DNA from: Paenibacillus xylanilyticus
Lineage (GTDB): Bacteria > Bacillota > Bacilli > Paenibacillales > Paenibacillaceae
Direction of reading: 5' to 3'
Length of the DNA: 64,000 bases
Assembly (NCBI RefSeq): GCF_009664365.1
Contig: NZ_CP044310.1
Location: 6,015,501-6,079,500 of the forward strand
Below, piece after piece: positions 1-8,880 of the stretch; within the stretch, counting starts at the first letter, position 1, and every line of letters starts with the position of its first letter. The notes under the pieces were generated by a model. That model did no database searches, was not told the DNA's origin, and saw nothing but the letters and a program-made list of their open reading frames with translations. The position numbers and the translations under genes were made by a program.

Positions 1-1351
1 GGTCTGCGGCACTGCGGAACAGCCGATTCTTGATTCGTCCCGGACTGAACCGGTCCTTGATCAGCTTCCGGCCGAAGGGTTCCGCCATATCCACAATGCT
101 GAGTGATGGATCCAGATGTTCGATCACGCCTTCCATTGTGAGCAGTGATTTCCCCAGCAGCACAATGTCAGCTGGCATGACGACCCGGTGTCTCTGTGCC
201 ACACCGAACAGATCGTTAAGCGCCTGGCCCACGCTGATTTTGGAAAAGGGAATGTCATAATATTTGCTGCGCAGCTTGTCCAAGTCATTATGGAGGCCGC
301 GGAGATCCATGTCATCCGGCATCATGCCCAGTTTCTCAATCGCCCGGATCATGCTGTCTGTATCCTTGCGCATCAACCCGATGATGAGCGAAGCCAGATG
401 CTGCTTCATCTCATCGCTCAGAGTGCCAACCATGCCAAAATCGATAAACGCCAGTCGCCCGTCTTTTAACACCATCAGGTTGCCAGGATGCGGATCCGCA
501 TGGAAGAAACCATGAATAAAGATCTGATTCAACAAGGAATCCACCAGTCGCTGGGCAATGTCATTCAGGTCATGTCCACGTCTGACCAGTTCGTCACGGT
601 CATTCAGCTTGATACCCTCCACGTATTCCATGGTTAACACACGCGAGGAAGTCTGATCCCAGTAGATTAGCGGGATTTTGACCTTGTTATCCTGCTGGTA
701 CTGCTGGGCGATCTTCTCGGTATTCCGCCCCTCAACGGTATAATCCAGTTCAGCCATCAGCGCCTGGGCATACTCCTCTACCATCTGCGGAATCTGGTAC
801 TGCTTCACCCAGTCCCATCGCTTCTCCGCCATCGCCGTCAGCTCACGCAAAATATCCAAATCCCGCTGCACAATCCGTGAGATGCCGGGACGCTGGATCT
901 TGATGGCGACGGCCTCTCCGGTTCGAAGCTTGCCCAGATGCACCTGCCCGATGCTGGCTGCAGCCACCGGGGTATCGTCGAACCGGGAAAAGATCTCTTC
1001 CAGCGGTGTATCCAATTCCTGTTCCAGAATCCCCCGTGCCGTTTCCGAAGAGAAAGGGGGTACCTGATCCTGAAGCTTCACCAGTTCACGGATGACCGGC
1101 TCGGGCAGCAGATCCGCTCTTGTGCTTGCCAATTGCCCCAGCTTCACGAAAGCCGGCCCCAGCTCCTGCAGCACCAGTCTGATCCGTTCACTCAGCGTTT
1201 TGGTCGTGTGTGCTTCACGTGACATCCACCGCCGAGGTATGGCCAGCAGCTGGAACAGCCCCAGTTCCTCGACCATATAACCGAAGCCATGACGCACCAG
1301 CGCCATGGCAATTTCCCGGTATCTGCCGACATGTTTAATTCGCACAGCCAT
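1..1351 (-). CDS. ABC1/UbiB-family atypical kinase (3' end off window)
   Basis: The reading frame runs from an ATG at 1351 leftwards through the window edge, so the C-terminus is missing; about 450 residues are visible. It reads as an ABC1/AarF/UbiB protein: an N-terminal helical part with the KLGQ motif (LGPAFVKLGQ), an Ala-rich A-loop (VAAASIGQVH), the VAIKIQRPG lysine region, then HADPHPGN and the metal-binding DFG (FIDFGMVG). UbiB proteins are atypical kinase/ATPases linked to isoprenoid-lipid (quinone) metabolism; the substrate here is unknown. The ATG directly abuts the TAG stop of the upstream phasin-like gene, so the two are probably translated from one message. A C-terminal membrane segment, usual for the family, would lie outside the window. 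Confidence 0.9.
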   Translation of the reverse strand, partial: MAVRIKHVGRYREIAMALVRHGFGYMVEELGLFQLLAIPRRWMSREAHTTKTLSERIRLVLQELGPAFVKLGQLASTRADLLPEPVIRELVKLQDQVPPFSSETARGILEQELDTPLEEIFSRFDDTPVAAASIGQVHLGKLRTGEAVAIKIQRPGISRIVQRDLDILRELTAMAEKRWDWVKQYQIPQMVEEYAQALMAELDYTVEGRNTEKIAQQYQQDNKVKIPLIYWDQTSSRVLTMEYVEGIKLNDRDELVRRGHDLNDIAQRLVDSLLNQIFIHGFFHADPHPGNLMVLKDGRLAFIDFGMVGTLSDEMKQHLASLIIGLMRKDTDSMIRAIEKLGMMPDDMDLRGLHNDLDKLRSKYYDIPFSKISVGQALNDLFGVAQRHRVVMPADIVLLGKSLLTMEGVIEHLDPSLSIVDMAEPFGRKLIKDRFSPGRIKNRLFRSAAD

Positions 1352-1732
1352 CTACTCGATCTCGTTTCCTTTGTGCGGAGGAGGAACTTCAAGTGGAGCT
1401 GGGGATACATCTGGTTGCAGCTGTGGTGTTTGGCCCAATTCGGCGAGCTTTTTCTCCAGTACAGCAACGCGCTGTTCCAGACTGGTCACATCACTCTCCG
1501 AAGGTACGCCTACTTCCTGAAGCACCCGCTTGACCTGCTCATGAATCACACGCTTAAGCTGACCCTGCTCTTCGTCGCCTCGTTCCATTAGACGCTCGAC
1601 CAAGGCTTTGGATTCACCTGGCGCAAGTTCCCCGCGTTTGACCAGATCATCTACGGTTTTTTCGATTTTTTCCTTGCTTACGACGGTAAGACCCAACCCT
1701 AATGAGATCGCCTTTTTGAACAAATCGCTCAT
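1352..1732 (-). CDS. phasin-like / polyhydroxyalkanoate synthesis regulator-like coiled-coil protein
   Basis: A 126-aa acidic, helix-rich protein: N-terminal MSDLFKKAISLGLGL, a central Glu/Lys-rich region, a heptad-like segment (LEQRVAVLEKKLAEL, about residues 85-100) and a Pro-rich tail. The pattern matches the phasin-related small proteins that commonly sit beside ubiB-type genes in Bacillales; a direct role in polyester granules is not demonstrated. I chose the ATG at 1732 because AGGAGG lies 9 nt upstream; the in-frame ATG at 1741 touches the AGGAGG and has no spacing. The stop is immediately followed by the start of the UbiB gene, indicating a two-gene operon. Confidence 0.7.
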   Translation of the reverse strand: MSDLFKKAISLGLGLTVVSKEKIEKTVDDLVKRGELAPGESKALVERLMERGDEEQGQLKRVIHEQVKRVLQEVGVPSESDVTSLEQRVAVLEKKLAELGQTPQLQPDVSPAPLEVPPPHKGNEIE

Positions 1733-1804
1733 TCTTGTCATCCTCCTCTTCGTTGATTTCTATATTATACCCTTTATACCCAGCACAACAAATAAACGAT
1801 CAGG

Positions 1805-2443
1805 TTACACGTATCGTGCTGCCCATTTGCCTGCCTGCAAAATCAGCTGGCGATAGGATTCGTGTGCAAAAGAAGGCACATGATGCCCTGGCATGAGGTA
1901 CACAATCCGGCCTAATCCATAGGTATGTGCCCAAGCCGCAGGCTTAGGTCCATCTTCAGTCTGGTATTCAAGCAGAATCGTGGTTTCGGCGAATGATCCG
2001 AACTCGAACAGATAAGGCTCTTCTTCCATGGTGAATCCGGTAATCCCCTCGGTCACAGGGTGTTTATGTTCCGTCACAGTAAACTCAAGCGGTCCATACG
2101 GTGGATGATGCAGGAATTTCGCACCAATCATCTGCTTGAGTTCATAACGATTCTGAAGCGAAATCCCGTTATGTAGAATGACCAGGCCGCCTCCATTGCT
2201 CACATAGGACAGCAATCCAGCTGTCTGCTGAGGAGAGACTTTCCCCTTCCAATCGTCCATGTATGAAATACACACATCAAATCCCGATATGTTCTCCTGC
2301 AGCAGCATATTGCGATTCTCGCTGCACTGCACGGTCATGCTATCATGAAAAATACGGCTGATCTCTGCGTCAACATCCTGCAGCGGATGCCAGTCCGGAT
2401 GTGTATAATCGCCGAGCAACAACGCCTTTTTACGATGGTCCAT
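1805..2443 (-). CDS. ThuA-like domain protein
   Basis: A 212-aa protein of the ThuA-like/class I glutamine-amidotransferase-like fold: an N-terminal strand (KKALLLGDYTHPDWH), a glycine-rich turn (GGGLVILHNG), HPVTEGITGF and a C-terminal GRIVYLMPGHH. These are the conserved ThuA family segments; ThuA proteins are linked to trehalose or other sugar catabolism, but the reaction is not known. The start is placed at the ATG at 2443, preceded by AAAGGAG 8 nt away, rather than the longer ORF start at 2461. It lies 36 bp after the SDR gene on the same strand and is probably co-transcribed with it. No signal peptide or membrane segment is seen, so it is probably cytosolic. Confidence 0.75.
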   Translation of the reverse strand: MDHRKKALLLGDYTHPDWHPLQDVDAEISRIFHDSMTVQCSENRNMLLQENISGFDVCISYMDDWKGKVSPQQTAGLLSYVSNGGGLVILHNGISLQNRYELKQMIGAKFLHHPPYGPLEFTVTEHKHPVTEGITGFTMEEEPYLFEFGSFAETTILLEYQTEDGPKPAAWAHTYGLGRIVYLMPGHHVPSFAHESYRQLILQAGKWAARYV

Positions 2444-2479
2444 TAATAAAACTCCTTTCATGTTAAAGCTGTAACAAGA

Positions 2480-3202
2480 TTACCAGGGAAGATCGTCCCC
2501 CTTATAGTCTACATAGGCAGGCTGATCTCCCATAAAATCCTTATGGCGGTCAATAAGTGCTGCGATATGCTGTGCCGATTGTTCTGGCGTAAGGTCTGCG
2601 GCTGTGTTCAATTCACCGCTCATATAGCTCTGCACCCACCCGGGATGAATCAGCATGACCTGTCCACCTTCATCCTTGATTCCATTATGCACAAGCCTAG
2701 CCTGCATGTTTAGTGCAGATTTGGACATGCAGTAAGCGAACCAGCCATGTCTGTCGCACTGCTCAATACTGCCCGCCTCCGATGAGATGTCCACAATCAG
2801 CTTGCCCGCGCCCGCAAGAAGGAGGGGCAGCATTGCGTGAGTTACACGCAGTGAACCCAGCGTATTCACGTTGAATACCTCTGCCATTTCGGCAAAGTTT
2901 AACGGCCCGCGGACATGATCGGTAATATTCCCTAGTATAGCCGCATTATTGATCAGCATATCCAGACGATCTGTATCCAGTTTGATGGTCTCGGCAAACA
3001 GCGCAACGGACAGATCATCGGCAATATCCAGCTCAATGACCCGAAGATGCTTCGGATAAGCTTGCACGAGCAGACGAATCCCCTCTGAGCTCTCCATATC
3101 CAGACCTGCAGCATATACAATATATCCTCTCTTCAGCATTTGTGCTGTCAGAGCCAATCCAAGTCCCCGGGCTGCCCCGGTCACACATACGGTTCTCACC
3201 AT
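2480..3202 (-). CDS. short-chain dehydrogenase/reductase (SDR)
   Basis: A 240-aa classical SDR. Visible motifs: the N-terminal NAD(P) loop TGAARGLG, NNAAIL after strand 4, the catalytic Ser in VDISSEAG, and YCMSK as the YxxxK catalytic pair. The substrate cannot be told from sequence; the closest general type is a C-factor/YciK-like cytosolic SDR. I use the ATG at 3202 (GGGAGG 6 nt upstream), which puts the cofactor loop at the usual distance from the N-terminus; the longer ORF from 3250 lacks this. It is upstream of the ThuA-like gene on the same strand and downstream of cbiA, with a 165-bp gap in which I see no clear terminator. Confidence 0.85.
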   Translation of the reverse strand: MVRTVCVTGAARGLGLALTAQMLKRGYIVYAAGLDMESSEGIRLLVQAYPKHLRVIELDIADDLSVALFAETIKLDTDRLDMLINNAAILGNITDHVRGPLNFAEMAEVFNVNTLGSLRVTHAMLPLLLAGAGKLIVDISSEAGSIEQCDRHGWFAYCMSKSALNMQARLVHNGIKDEGGQVMLIHPGWVQSYMSGELNTAADLTPEQSAQHIAALIDRHKDFMGDQPAYVDYKGDDLPW

Positions 3203-3367
3203 GCTTTCCCTCCCTATCCAGGCTGCTCTGTCTTTTAATTCATTCCACATGGTCAGGCAAAAACCTTTAAATGTAAACAGGAAAGCTCAACTTCACGACC
3301 AAAGTCTCATGGTGTGATGAATGCAGGATTCTCTTTTCTTTTATCATTTTCATCCAAAAATCGTCCT

Positions 3368-4870
3368 TCATATATGCTGACCACTTCTTCTCAGTCGGTA
3401 TGACAGACAATGCTGCACCCATCTCCCTGCTGCACCCGGATGAGACCCGAGATGAACATGGGTATACCCGGCTACAACGTTACCTCTGGCATATCCCTCC
3501 TGCTTCATGCCCCGTAATCCCTTAGTCTCATAAGCATAGGGAATGTCGCCTTCCTCTTGGTAGGTCATGGTAGAGTAATGAAATTCATGGCCACGGATCA
3601 CCTCTCCTTTTTTCAGCAAAAAGGAATCCTCTACAGCTCTGGCCTCACGATAACCGAGTGCCGCCCGCTTCGCTTGCATCTGTACCCCAGCAGGTATAAT
3701 CCCTGCCATGTTATACGTTAGCCCTTCCCGGTTGGTTAACGTCTCCGCGAGCACCATATAACCTCCGCATTCCGCAAACAAAGGCATCTCCCTGCGAACG
3801 GCCTCACGCAATCCCTCCAGAAACGAGACATTATCTGCGATCAATGCCGCAAACTCCTCCGGAAAGCCCCCGCCAAGATAAATGCCATCTGCCTCAGACG
3901 GTATGCCTTCCCCTGCAAGCGGGCTGAAGTACTTCAACCCGGCTCCTGCTGCTTCGAGCAGCTCCAGGTTATCCGGGTAATAGAAATTAAACGCCGCATC
4001 CCGGGCAACAGCTATTACCGGACGGGACGAAGTTCCGCGTTCATCACACTCGCCAGACGTGCTGTCTTCGCTGCACTTCAAATGGGCACCGGCCGACATT
4101 GGATCTGGGTTTTGCCGTGAAATATCCTCATTGTTCATGATTAACTCTTCTTCTATGTCAGGTGCAGCCTTCGCTATCGCAATAATCGCATCCAGATCGG
4201 TGCCTTCCAGCAATGCGTCCGCAGCCCGCTCGAACAGCGGCTCCAACTCTCCCCGTTCAATGGCAGGGACCAGCCCTAAGTGACGCTCTGGAATTGACAT
4301 GTCCTCCTCCCGTTTCAGCCATCCAACCACAGGAATGCCGCACATCTGCTCAATGGCTTTCTTCACAATACTGTAGTGGCCGGCACTTCCGCAGCGATTG
4401 ACGATGACACCAGCGATGTTAAGCTCAGGCTCCAGCTGCTGAAAACCAAGCACGATCGCAGCTGCACTGCGAGCCATGCTGCGAACATCCACGACCAGAA
4501 TGACCGGAGTCTGTGTAACGAGAGCAATTTCCGCAGTTGATCCCGTATTGCTTAAGGGATCTTTGCCATCATACAATCCCATGACACCTTCAATAATGGA
4601 AATATCATGTCCCGCTGATGCTTTGGCAAATGCTTCTCTTACATACTCCGGGGAGGTCATCCATGCATCCAGATTTCGCGATGCTCTGCCCGTTACAGCC
4701 GTATGATAGGTTGGATCAATATAATCCGGCCCGCATTTGAAGCCCTGTACGCTCATTCCGCTCTGGGCCAGTGCTTTCATCAGGCCCAGAGTTACCGTTG
4801 TTTTTCCTGCACCGCTCCCCGTTCCGGCTATGATCAGCCGTGGTCTGGCAGATTGATTTGAAATGCTCAT
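3368..4870 (-). CDS. cbiA: cobyrinate a,c-diamide synthase
   Basis: About 500 aa. It amidates the a and c side chains of cobyrinic acid using glutamine and ATP, the last corrin-ring step encoded here. The N-terminal half is a P-loop synthetase domain (GTGSGAGKTT near residues 16-25, then FKCGPDYIDP). The C-terminal half is a class I-type glutaminase domain with FAECGGYMVL (nucleophile Cys near 368) and GYTHVHLGSHP (His). A poorly conserved, polar linker of about 40 residues (around 260-300) joins them. The start at 4870 has AAAGGTGG about 9 nt upstream; upstream ATG codons lack a site. It is the last cobalamin gene of the operon, separated from cbiG by 105 bp holding a hairpin. Confidence 0.95.
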   Translation of the reverse strand: MSISNQSARPRLIIAGTGSGAGKTTVTLGLMKALAQSGMSVQGFKCGPDYIDPTYHTAVTGRASRNLDAWMTSPEYVREAFAKASAGHDISIIEGVMGLYDGKDPLSNTGSTAEIALVTQTPVILVVDVRSMARSAAAIVLGFQQLEPELNIAGVIVNRCGSAGHYSIVKKAIEQMCGIPVVGWLKREEDMSIPERHLGLVPAIERGELEPLFERAADALLEGTDLDAIIAIAKAAPDIEEELIMNNEDISRQNPDPMSAGAHLKCSEDSTSGECDERGTSSRPVIAVARDAAFNFYYPDNLELLEAAGAGLKYFSPLAGEGIPSEADGIYLGGGFPEEFAALIADNVSFLEGLREAVRREMPLFAECGGYMVLAETLTNREGLTYNMAGIIPAGVQMQAKRAALGYREARAVEDSFLLKKGEVIRGHEFHYSTMTYQEEGDIPYAYETKGLRGMKQEGYARGNVVAGYTHVHLGSHPGAAGRWVQHCLSYRLRRSGQHI

Positions 4871-4903
4871 GATCCATTCCCACCTTTCTTCGATATAACA
4901 AAA

Positions 4904-4925
4904 CCGCACCTCGAAACGATGCGGC
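4904..4925 (-). terminator. hairpin plus U-rich run between cbiG and cbiA
   Basis: On the minus strand a GC-rich hairpin (CCGCATC/GAGGTGCGG with one bulge) is followed by TTTTGTT, just before the cbiA ribosome binding site. It looks like a weak intrinsic terminator or attenuator that would lower cbiA relative to the upstream cobalamin genes. Confidence 0.45.
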
Positions 4926-4975
4926 CTAAACAATACTTATTTGCTTCATCGCTGAAGCGCATAATTTCAATTTTG

Positions 4976-6064
4976 TTAGTCAAAAGGAATTCGCGTTACG
5001 GAAATCGTCAGGTTCCCGCTCTTTTTCTTCTCCAGCAGCCAGTGGTCCGCTCCGGAAGACAGTAATGCCGCAGGCTCGCTCACACCGTAAGCTCCGGTAT
5101 ATTTAAATACCGTCTCCGATGGATTTGCAAGCTTAACGGTATTCAGCTCGGCTGGCGTATACGTCACAAGTTCCCAGCCGTATTTGGCGCATAGCGCCAG
5201 CAGGCCTTCTTCATTCTTTTTCAGATCAATCGTCGCTATGTTTCGTACGCTTTTCACTGATAGAGACAGCTCTTCCAATGTGGTGAGCATCTCCTGCTCC
5301 AGTTCCTCCATGGATGTGCCGCGGTTGCAGCCCATGCCCAGTACGAGACTCTTCGGTCGATACAGCACCCCATTTGTCAGAAAACGTGTCTGTTCATCTT
5401 CCGTGAGCAGGCGGTCGCTGACCACAAGTGCCGCATTGAAAGGAAATGACTCGGTTTCCTCCATGCTGCTGAAGACACGGATATGATCCGGTACAGGCTT
5501 GTTATATCGCCACCAGTTCCGTTCTCCCGTCTCCTGAATCAGCGCAACCGGCTCCTCGTTAACAACCGCTGCACTGACTGGCGTGGCCTTGTCGAAGCTG
5601 TCCACGATCCAGCCCAGCTCCCGTCCAAACATGTCTACCGGGATTGTTCCTTGCACATCCGAAGCGGTTGTAATTACCGCGCGTGCACCGAGTACTTCCG
5701 CAACCTGACGAGTCAGTTCATTCGCACCGCCAAGATGGCCCGACAGGACACTGATGACATTCTCTCCGCGGTCATCAATGACCAGCACGGCAGGATCCAC
5801 TTTTTTGTCCACCAGAATCGGGGCGATCATGCGGACTACTGCTCCCAGCGAAATAAATAGAATGATGCCATTGTAACGCTTGAACAGATCCGGAAAAATC
5901 AGCTTCACCGAGCCTTCAAACAGCTGATAACCCAGCTCTTCTTCATCCCCGCGGACGAACTTGCTCATGTAGTACACATCTGTACCCTGGAATTGTCCAG
6001 CCAGATTGCGTACCATCTCCACACCATGCTTCGTGATGGCTACGGCTGCAAACGGATTACTCAC
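4976..6064 (-). CDS. cbiG: cobalt-precorrin-5A hydrolase
   Basis: A 362-aa CbiG protein, which opens the delta-lactone of cobalt-precorrin-5A and releases acetaldehyde in the anaerobic pathway. Visible hallmarks: the N-terminal domain with ILFISLGAVVRMIAPILVDKKVDPAV, the conserved DDRGENVISVLSGHLGGANEL, a central variable part, and the C-terminal domain (LVLGMGCNRGTS). It starts with GTG at 6064 preceded by AAAGGAG, and the start overlaps the cobM stop by 8 nt, implying coupled translation. Its presence with CbiD and CbiX fixes the pathway as the oxygen-independent, early-cobalt-insertion route. Confidence 0.95.
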   Translation of the reverse strand: MSNPFAAVAITKHGVEMVRNLAGQFQGTDVYYMSKFVRGDEEELGYQLFEGSVKLIFPDLFKRYNGIILFISLGAVVRMIAPILVDKKVDPAVLVIDDRGENVISVLSGHLGGANELTRQVAEVLGARAVITTASDVQGTIPVDMFGRELGWIVDSFDKATPVSAAVVNEEPVALIQETGERNWWRYNKPVPDHIRVFSSMEETESFPFNAALVVSDRLLTEDEQTRFLTNGVLYRPKSLVLGMGCNRGTSMEELEQEMLTTLEELSLSVKSVRNIATIDLKKNEEGLLALCAKYGWELVTYTPAELNTVKLANPSETVFKYTGAYGVSEPAALLSSGADHWLLEKKKSGNLTISVTRIPFD

Positions 6065-6854
6065 CGGACTTCACTCCTTTGCGATAACCATGAGTGAAGG
6101 TTTTGTCATACAGCTTGGAACGGTGGGCATCCCGGTTCACGAGATCGGGATCAAGTGCCCAGCCTGCCAGAATCATCGCATGCATCGTAATACCAGCGGC
6201 ACGCAGATCGGCAGCCAGATTGGCGAGCGTAGTCCGTACAATTTTCTGATCCGGCCAAGTCGCGCGCTGCACAACCGCCACCGGTGTATCTTCGCTCCAC
6301 CCTGCGGCGAGGAATTCAACCACGACTTTTTTCGCCAGCGTAGCACTCAGGAAGAGGGCCACCGTACAGTGATGTGACGCCAGATCACGCAGCTTCTCGC
6401 GTTCAGGCACTGGCGTGCGGCCTTCTGCGCGGGTGAGAATAACCGTCTGCGTCAGTTCAGGCACAGTTAGTTCCGCTCCGAGGGCGGCCGCCGAAGCAAA
6501 GACCGAGCTAACACCCGGAATAATCTCATACTCCACGCCCTGCTGTTTCAGCAGTACCATCTGTTCCAGAATTGCGCCGTACACCGCCGGATCACCGGTA
6601 TGCACACGAGCTACGCTGCGGCCTGCACGAGTGGCTTCACACATGAGCTCAACCTGCTGCTCCAGATCCATGCCGGAGCTCTGCAGCACTTCTGCTTCAG
6701 GCTTTGCCGTCGCAATCAGTTCATCGTTCACGAGGGAGTCGGTGTACAGGACCAGATCCGCATTTCTCAAAATGTTCGAGCCCTTCACCGTAATCAGTTC
6801 GGGGTCACCCGGGCCTGCACCTACGATATATACTTTCGGTTCCAGCGTTTTCAT
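6057..6854 (-). CDS. cobM: cobalt-precorrin-4 C11-methyltransferase
   Basis: A 265-aa SAM-dependent tetrapyrrole methylase of the CobM/CbiF group. Markers: VYIVGAGPGDPELITVKG at the N-terminus (SAM-binding GxGxGD loop), the HTGDPAVYGA segment and the PGVSSVFASAAALGAEL loop. It methylates C11 of cobalt-precorrin-4. The start ATG overlaps the cobI stop as ATGA, and its 3' end overlaps cbiG. It has close to the family's usual length. Confidence 0.95.
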   Translation of the reverse strand: MKTLEPKVYIVGAGPGDPELITVKGSNILRNADLVLYTDSLVNDELIATAKPEAEVLQSSGMDLEQQVELMCEATRAGRSVARVHTGDPAVYGAILEQMVLLKQQGVEYEIIPGVSSVFASAAALGAELTVPELTQTVILTRAEGRTPVPEREKLRDLASHHCTVALFLSATLAKKVVVEFLAAGWSEDTPVAVVQRATWPDQKIVRTTLANLAADLRAAGITMHAMILAGWALDPDLVNRDAHRSKLYDKTFTHGYRKGVKSGE

Positions 6855-7567
6855 TTGCTCACCACCATCAGGCTCAGATATTCCAGCTCCTGCCCTTTCA
6901 GTTCACGGGCATCGCGCCAGACCAGTTCATATGGAGAAGTGACTTTGGTGACAACCGAGGCTTTGCCGCCGAGACCCATCTCGTCCAGCAGTTCAAGCAT
7001 CGGGTCAAGCACCTTCGCCACTTTGATAAACACAATCGTATCGTGATGCTCAATTGCCTGACGCATCGCTTCCTTATCGGCAGTCGCGGGGATAATGCCC
7101 ACCTGCTCATCCCCGTCTGCCAGATGGATATCCAGTGCAGCAGCGGCGCCCAGTACAGATGAAATTCCCGGAATCGAAGCAATCGGTACCTCGGGATGCA
7201 GTTCACGCATCAGCCTTGCCAGATGAATGAAGGTGCTGTACAGATTCGGATCGCCTTCGGTTACAAAGGCCACATCCTTCCCCTCCTTCAGCGCACCCCA
7301 GCAGGCTTCGACGGTTTTGCCCCACTCCCGTTCAAGGACAACCGGGTCCTTGGTCATTGGAAAGATCAGACCGAGCATCTCTTTCTCTTCCGGGTTAACA
7401 TACAGTTCCACGATTTCGTGGGCATACGATTTGCCGCCTTTGCGTTTCTTCGGATATGCCACCACCGGACACTCCCGGATCATTCGGTATGCCTTCACCG
7501 TAATCAGTTCCGGGTCTCCCGGCCCGACACCCACGCCATACAGCGTACCTACTGCTGCCGTACTCAT
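6851..7567 (-). CDS. cobI: cobalt-factor II / precorrin-2 C20-methyltransferase
   Basis: A 238-aa tetrapyrrole methylase (CobI/CbiL type) acting on the first methylation after cobalt insertion. Markers: YGVGVGPGDPELITVKAYRMI at the N-terminus, VVAYPKKRKGG (typical for the C20 enzymes), FVTEGDPNLYSTF and IPGISSVLGAAAAL. Two starts are plausible: the ATG at 7567 with AAGGGGG 8 nt upstream, which gives the family-typical N-terminus, and an ATG at 7603 overlapping the cobL stop as ATGA with a GGAG 7 nt upstream. I prefer 7567. The 3' end overlaps cobM by 4 nt. Confidence 0.93.
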   Translation of the reverse strand: MSTAAVGTLYGVGVGPGDPELITVKAYRMIRECPVVAYPKKRKGGKSYAHEIVELYVNPEEKEMLGLIFPMTKDPVVLEREWGKTVEACWGALKEGKDVAFVTEGDPNLYSTFIHLARLMRELHPEVPIASIPGISSVLGAAAALDIHLADGDEQVGIIPATADKEAMRQAIEHHDTIVFIKVAKVLDPMLELLDEMGLGGKASVVTKVTSPYELVWRDARELKGQELEYLSLMVVSK

Positions 7568-7599
7568 GTTGTTTTCCCCCTTGTCCTGTCCTTGAAAAG

Positions 7600-8880
7600 T
7601 CATTCTTCCACTCCGGCTACCGCTCCCTCTGTCGCGGCATGCTGGCCTGTGATCACGTAAATTGGATTCAATCCGTCAAAACGGGTCATGTTCAGAATCG
7701 GCTTGCTGCGCGCCGTCTGAAGCAGCGTCACGGAGGCGTCCATGCCTGCATCGCGCATCGCCTTCATGCTGTCATGCAGCGTTTCGATCGTCGCTGCATT
7801 CACGACAATGCGTCCCTCGGGGCGCAGCCGGGACGCGCATAGGGCGATCAGCTGCGCGAGCTCGCCGCCGCTGCCGCCAATAAACACCGCATCCGGATTC
7901 GGTAGTTCGTCCAGCCCTGCTGGTGCTTTGGCATGAAGGACGGTGAAGTCCGTCCGGAATTTGATCCGGTTGGCTTCGATGTTCACGAGGTCACCTTCGT
8001 TCTTCTCGATGGCGAAGACCTGGCCTCGCGGCGCAAGCCGCGTGCACTCGACCGCCACCGAACCGGAACCTGCGCCGATATCCCACACGATGCTGTCCTC
8101 GCCAAGTCGCAGCTCAGACAAGCTGAAGGCGCGGACCTCGCGCTTGGTAATCAGGCCCTTCTCCGGTTTGCGCTGATGGAATTCCTCATCCGCAAACCCA
8201 AACCCTTTGCGCGGCGCAGGCGCATCCTTGCGGCGCAGCAAAATGACGACGTTCAGCGGGCTGCATTCAGCTGCTGCCAGCTCGTCCAGGGTGTAATGGC
8301 GGGCACGTTCATCTGGCCCGCCGAGGTTCTCGGCAACGTAGGCATCATACTCGGTCATGCCGAACTGCTGCAGATAAGCCCCGATCGCAGCGGGGCTGTT
8401 ATGCTCGTCCGTGAGCAGCGCAATTTTGGCTTGGCCATCAATGCGCTGGGCGAGGCCCTTGAGCGGACGTCCGTGCACGCTCTCGAGCACGGCGTCGTGC
8501 CAGCTCTCGCCAAGCTTGGCGAATGCCAGCTGCAGCGAGCTGAGATTAGGCCGGATCTCCAGTTGATCCGGGCCCAGCTTACGCGCAAGATACCCGGCGA
8601 TGCCGTAGAACAGCGGGTCTCCTGAGGCAAGCACAACAATGTTGTGCGTGTCCTGCAGCGCTTTTATTTTCACAACCAAATCGCTTAATCCGCTCTTAAT
8701 CGTGAGCTTCTCTCCCGCAAATGCAGGAAAGCACTGCAGCTGACGTTCGCCGCCCACCAGTACATCTGCTTCCTGAATCAGATTCAGGCTATCCACCGTC
8801 AATCCTGCCGCACCCTCTTCACCTACGCCGATGATACGGATCCTATGATTCTTTGCTCCAGCTGCTGTCGTCCAGTTCAC
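7600..8880 (-). CDS. cobL: precorrin-6B C5,15-methyltransferase/decarboxylase (CbiE-CbiT fusion)
   Basis: A 426-aa fusion. Residues about 1-210 are a CbiE tetrapyrrole methylase (RIIGVGEEG, VLASGDPLFYGIAGYLARKLG). Residues about 240-426 are a CbiT class I methyltransferase with WDIGAGSGSVAVE (SAM motif I) and DAVFIGGSGGEL. Together they methylate C5 and C15 and decarboxylate the C12 acetate. The GTG at 8880 has GGGAGG 9-10 nt upstream. The start lies 38 bp inside the end of cbiD, and the 3' end overlaps the alternative cobI start, so translation is tightly coupled. The CbiT half-gene is clearly richer in GC than the hemD or ger genes nearby. Confidence 0.95.
   Translation of the reverse strand: MNWTTAAGAKNHRIRIIGVGEEGAAGLTVDSLNLIQEADVLVGGERQLQCFPAFAGEKLTIKSGLSDLVVKIKALQDTHNIVVLASGDPLFYGIAGYLARKLGPDQLEIRPNLSSLQLAFAKLGESWHDAVLESVHGRPLKGLAQRIDGQAKIALLTDEHNSPAAIGAYLQQFGMTEYDAYVAENLGGPDERARHYTLDELAAAECSPLNVVILLRRKDAPAPRKGFGFADEEFHQRKPEKGLITKREVRAFSLSELRLGEDSIVWDIGAGSGSVAVECTRLAPRGQVFAIEKNEGDLVNIEANRIKFRTDFTVLHAKAPAGLDELPNPDAVFIGGSGGELAQLIALCASRLRPEGRIVVNAATIETLHDSMKAMRDAGMDASVTLLQTARSKPILNMTRFDGLNPIYVITGQHAATEGAVAGVEE

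Noticed and set aside
7933..8625. Plus-strand ORF of 230 codons opposite cobL
   Set aside because: Shadow of the GC-rich cobL gene; no ribosome site or protein family features.
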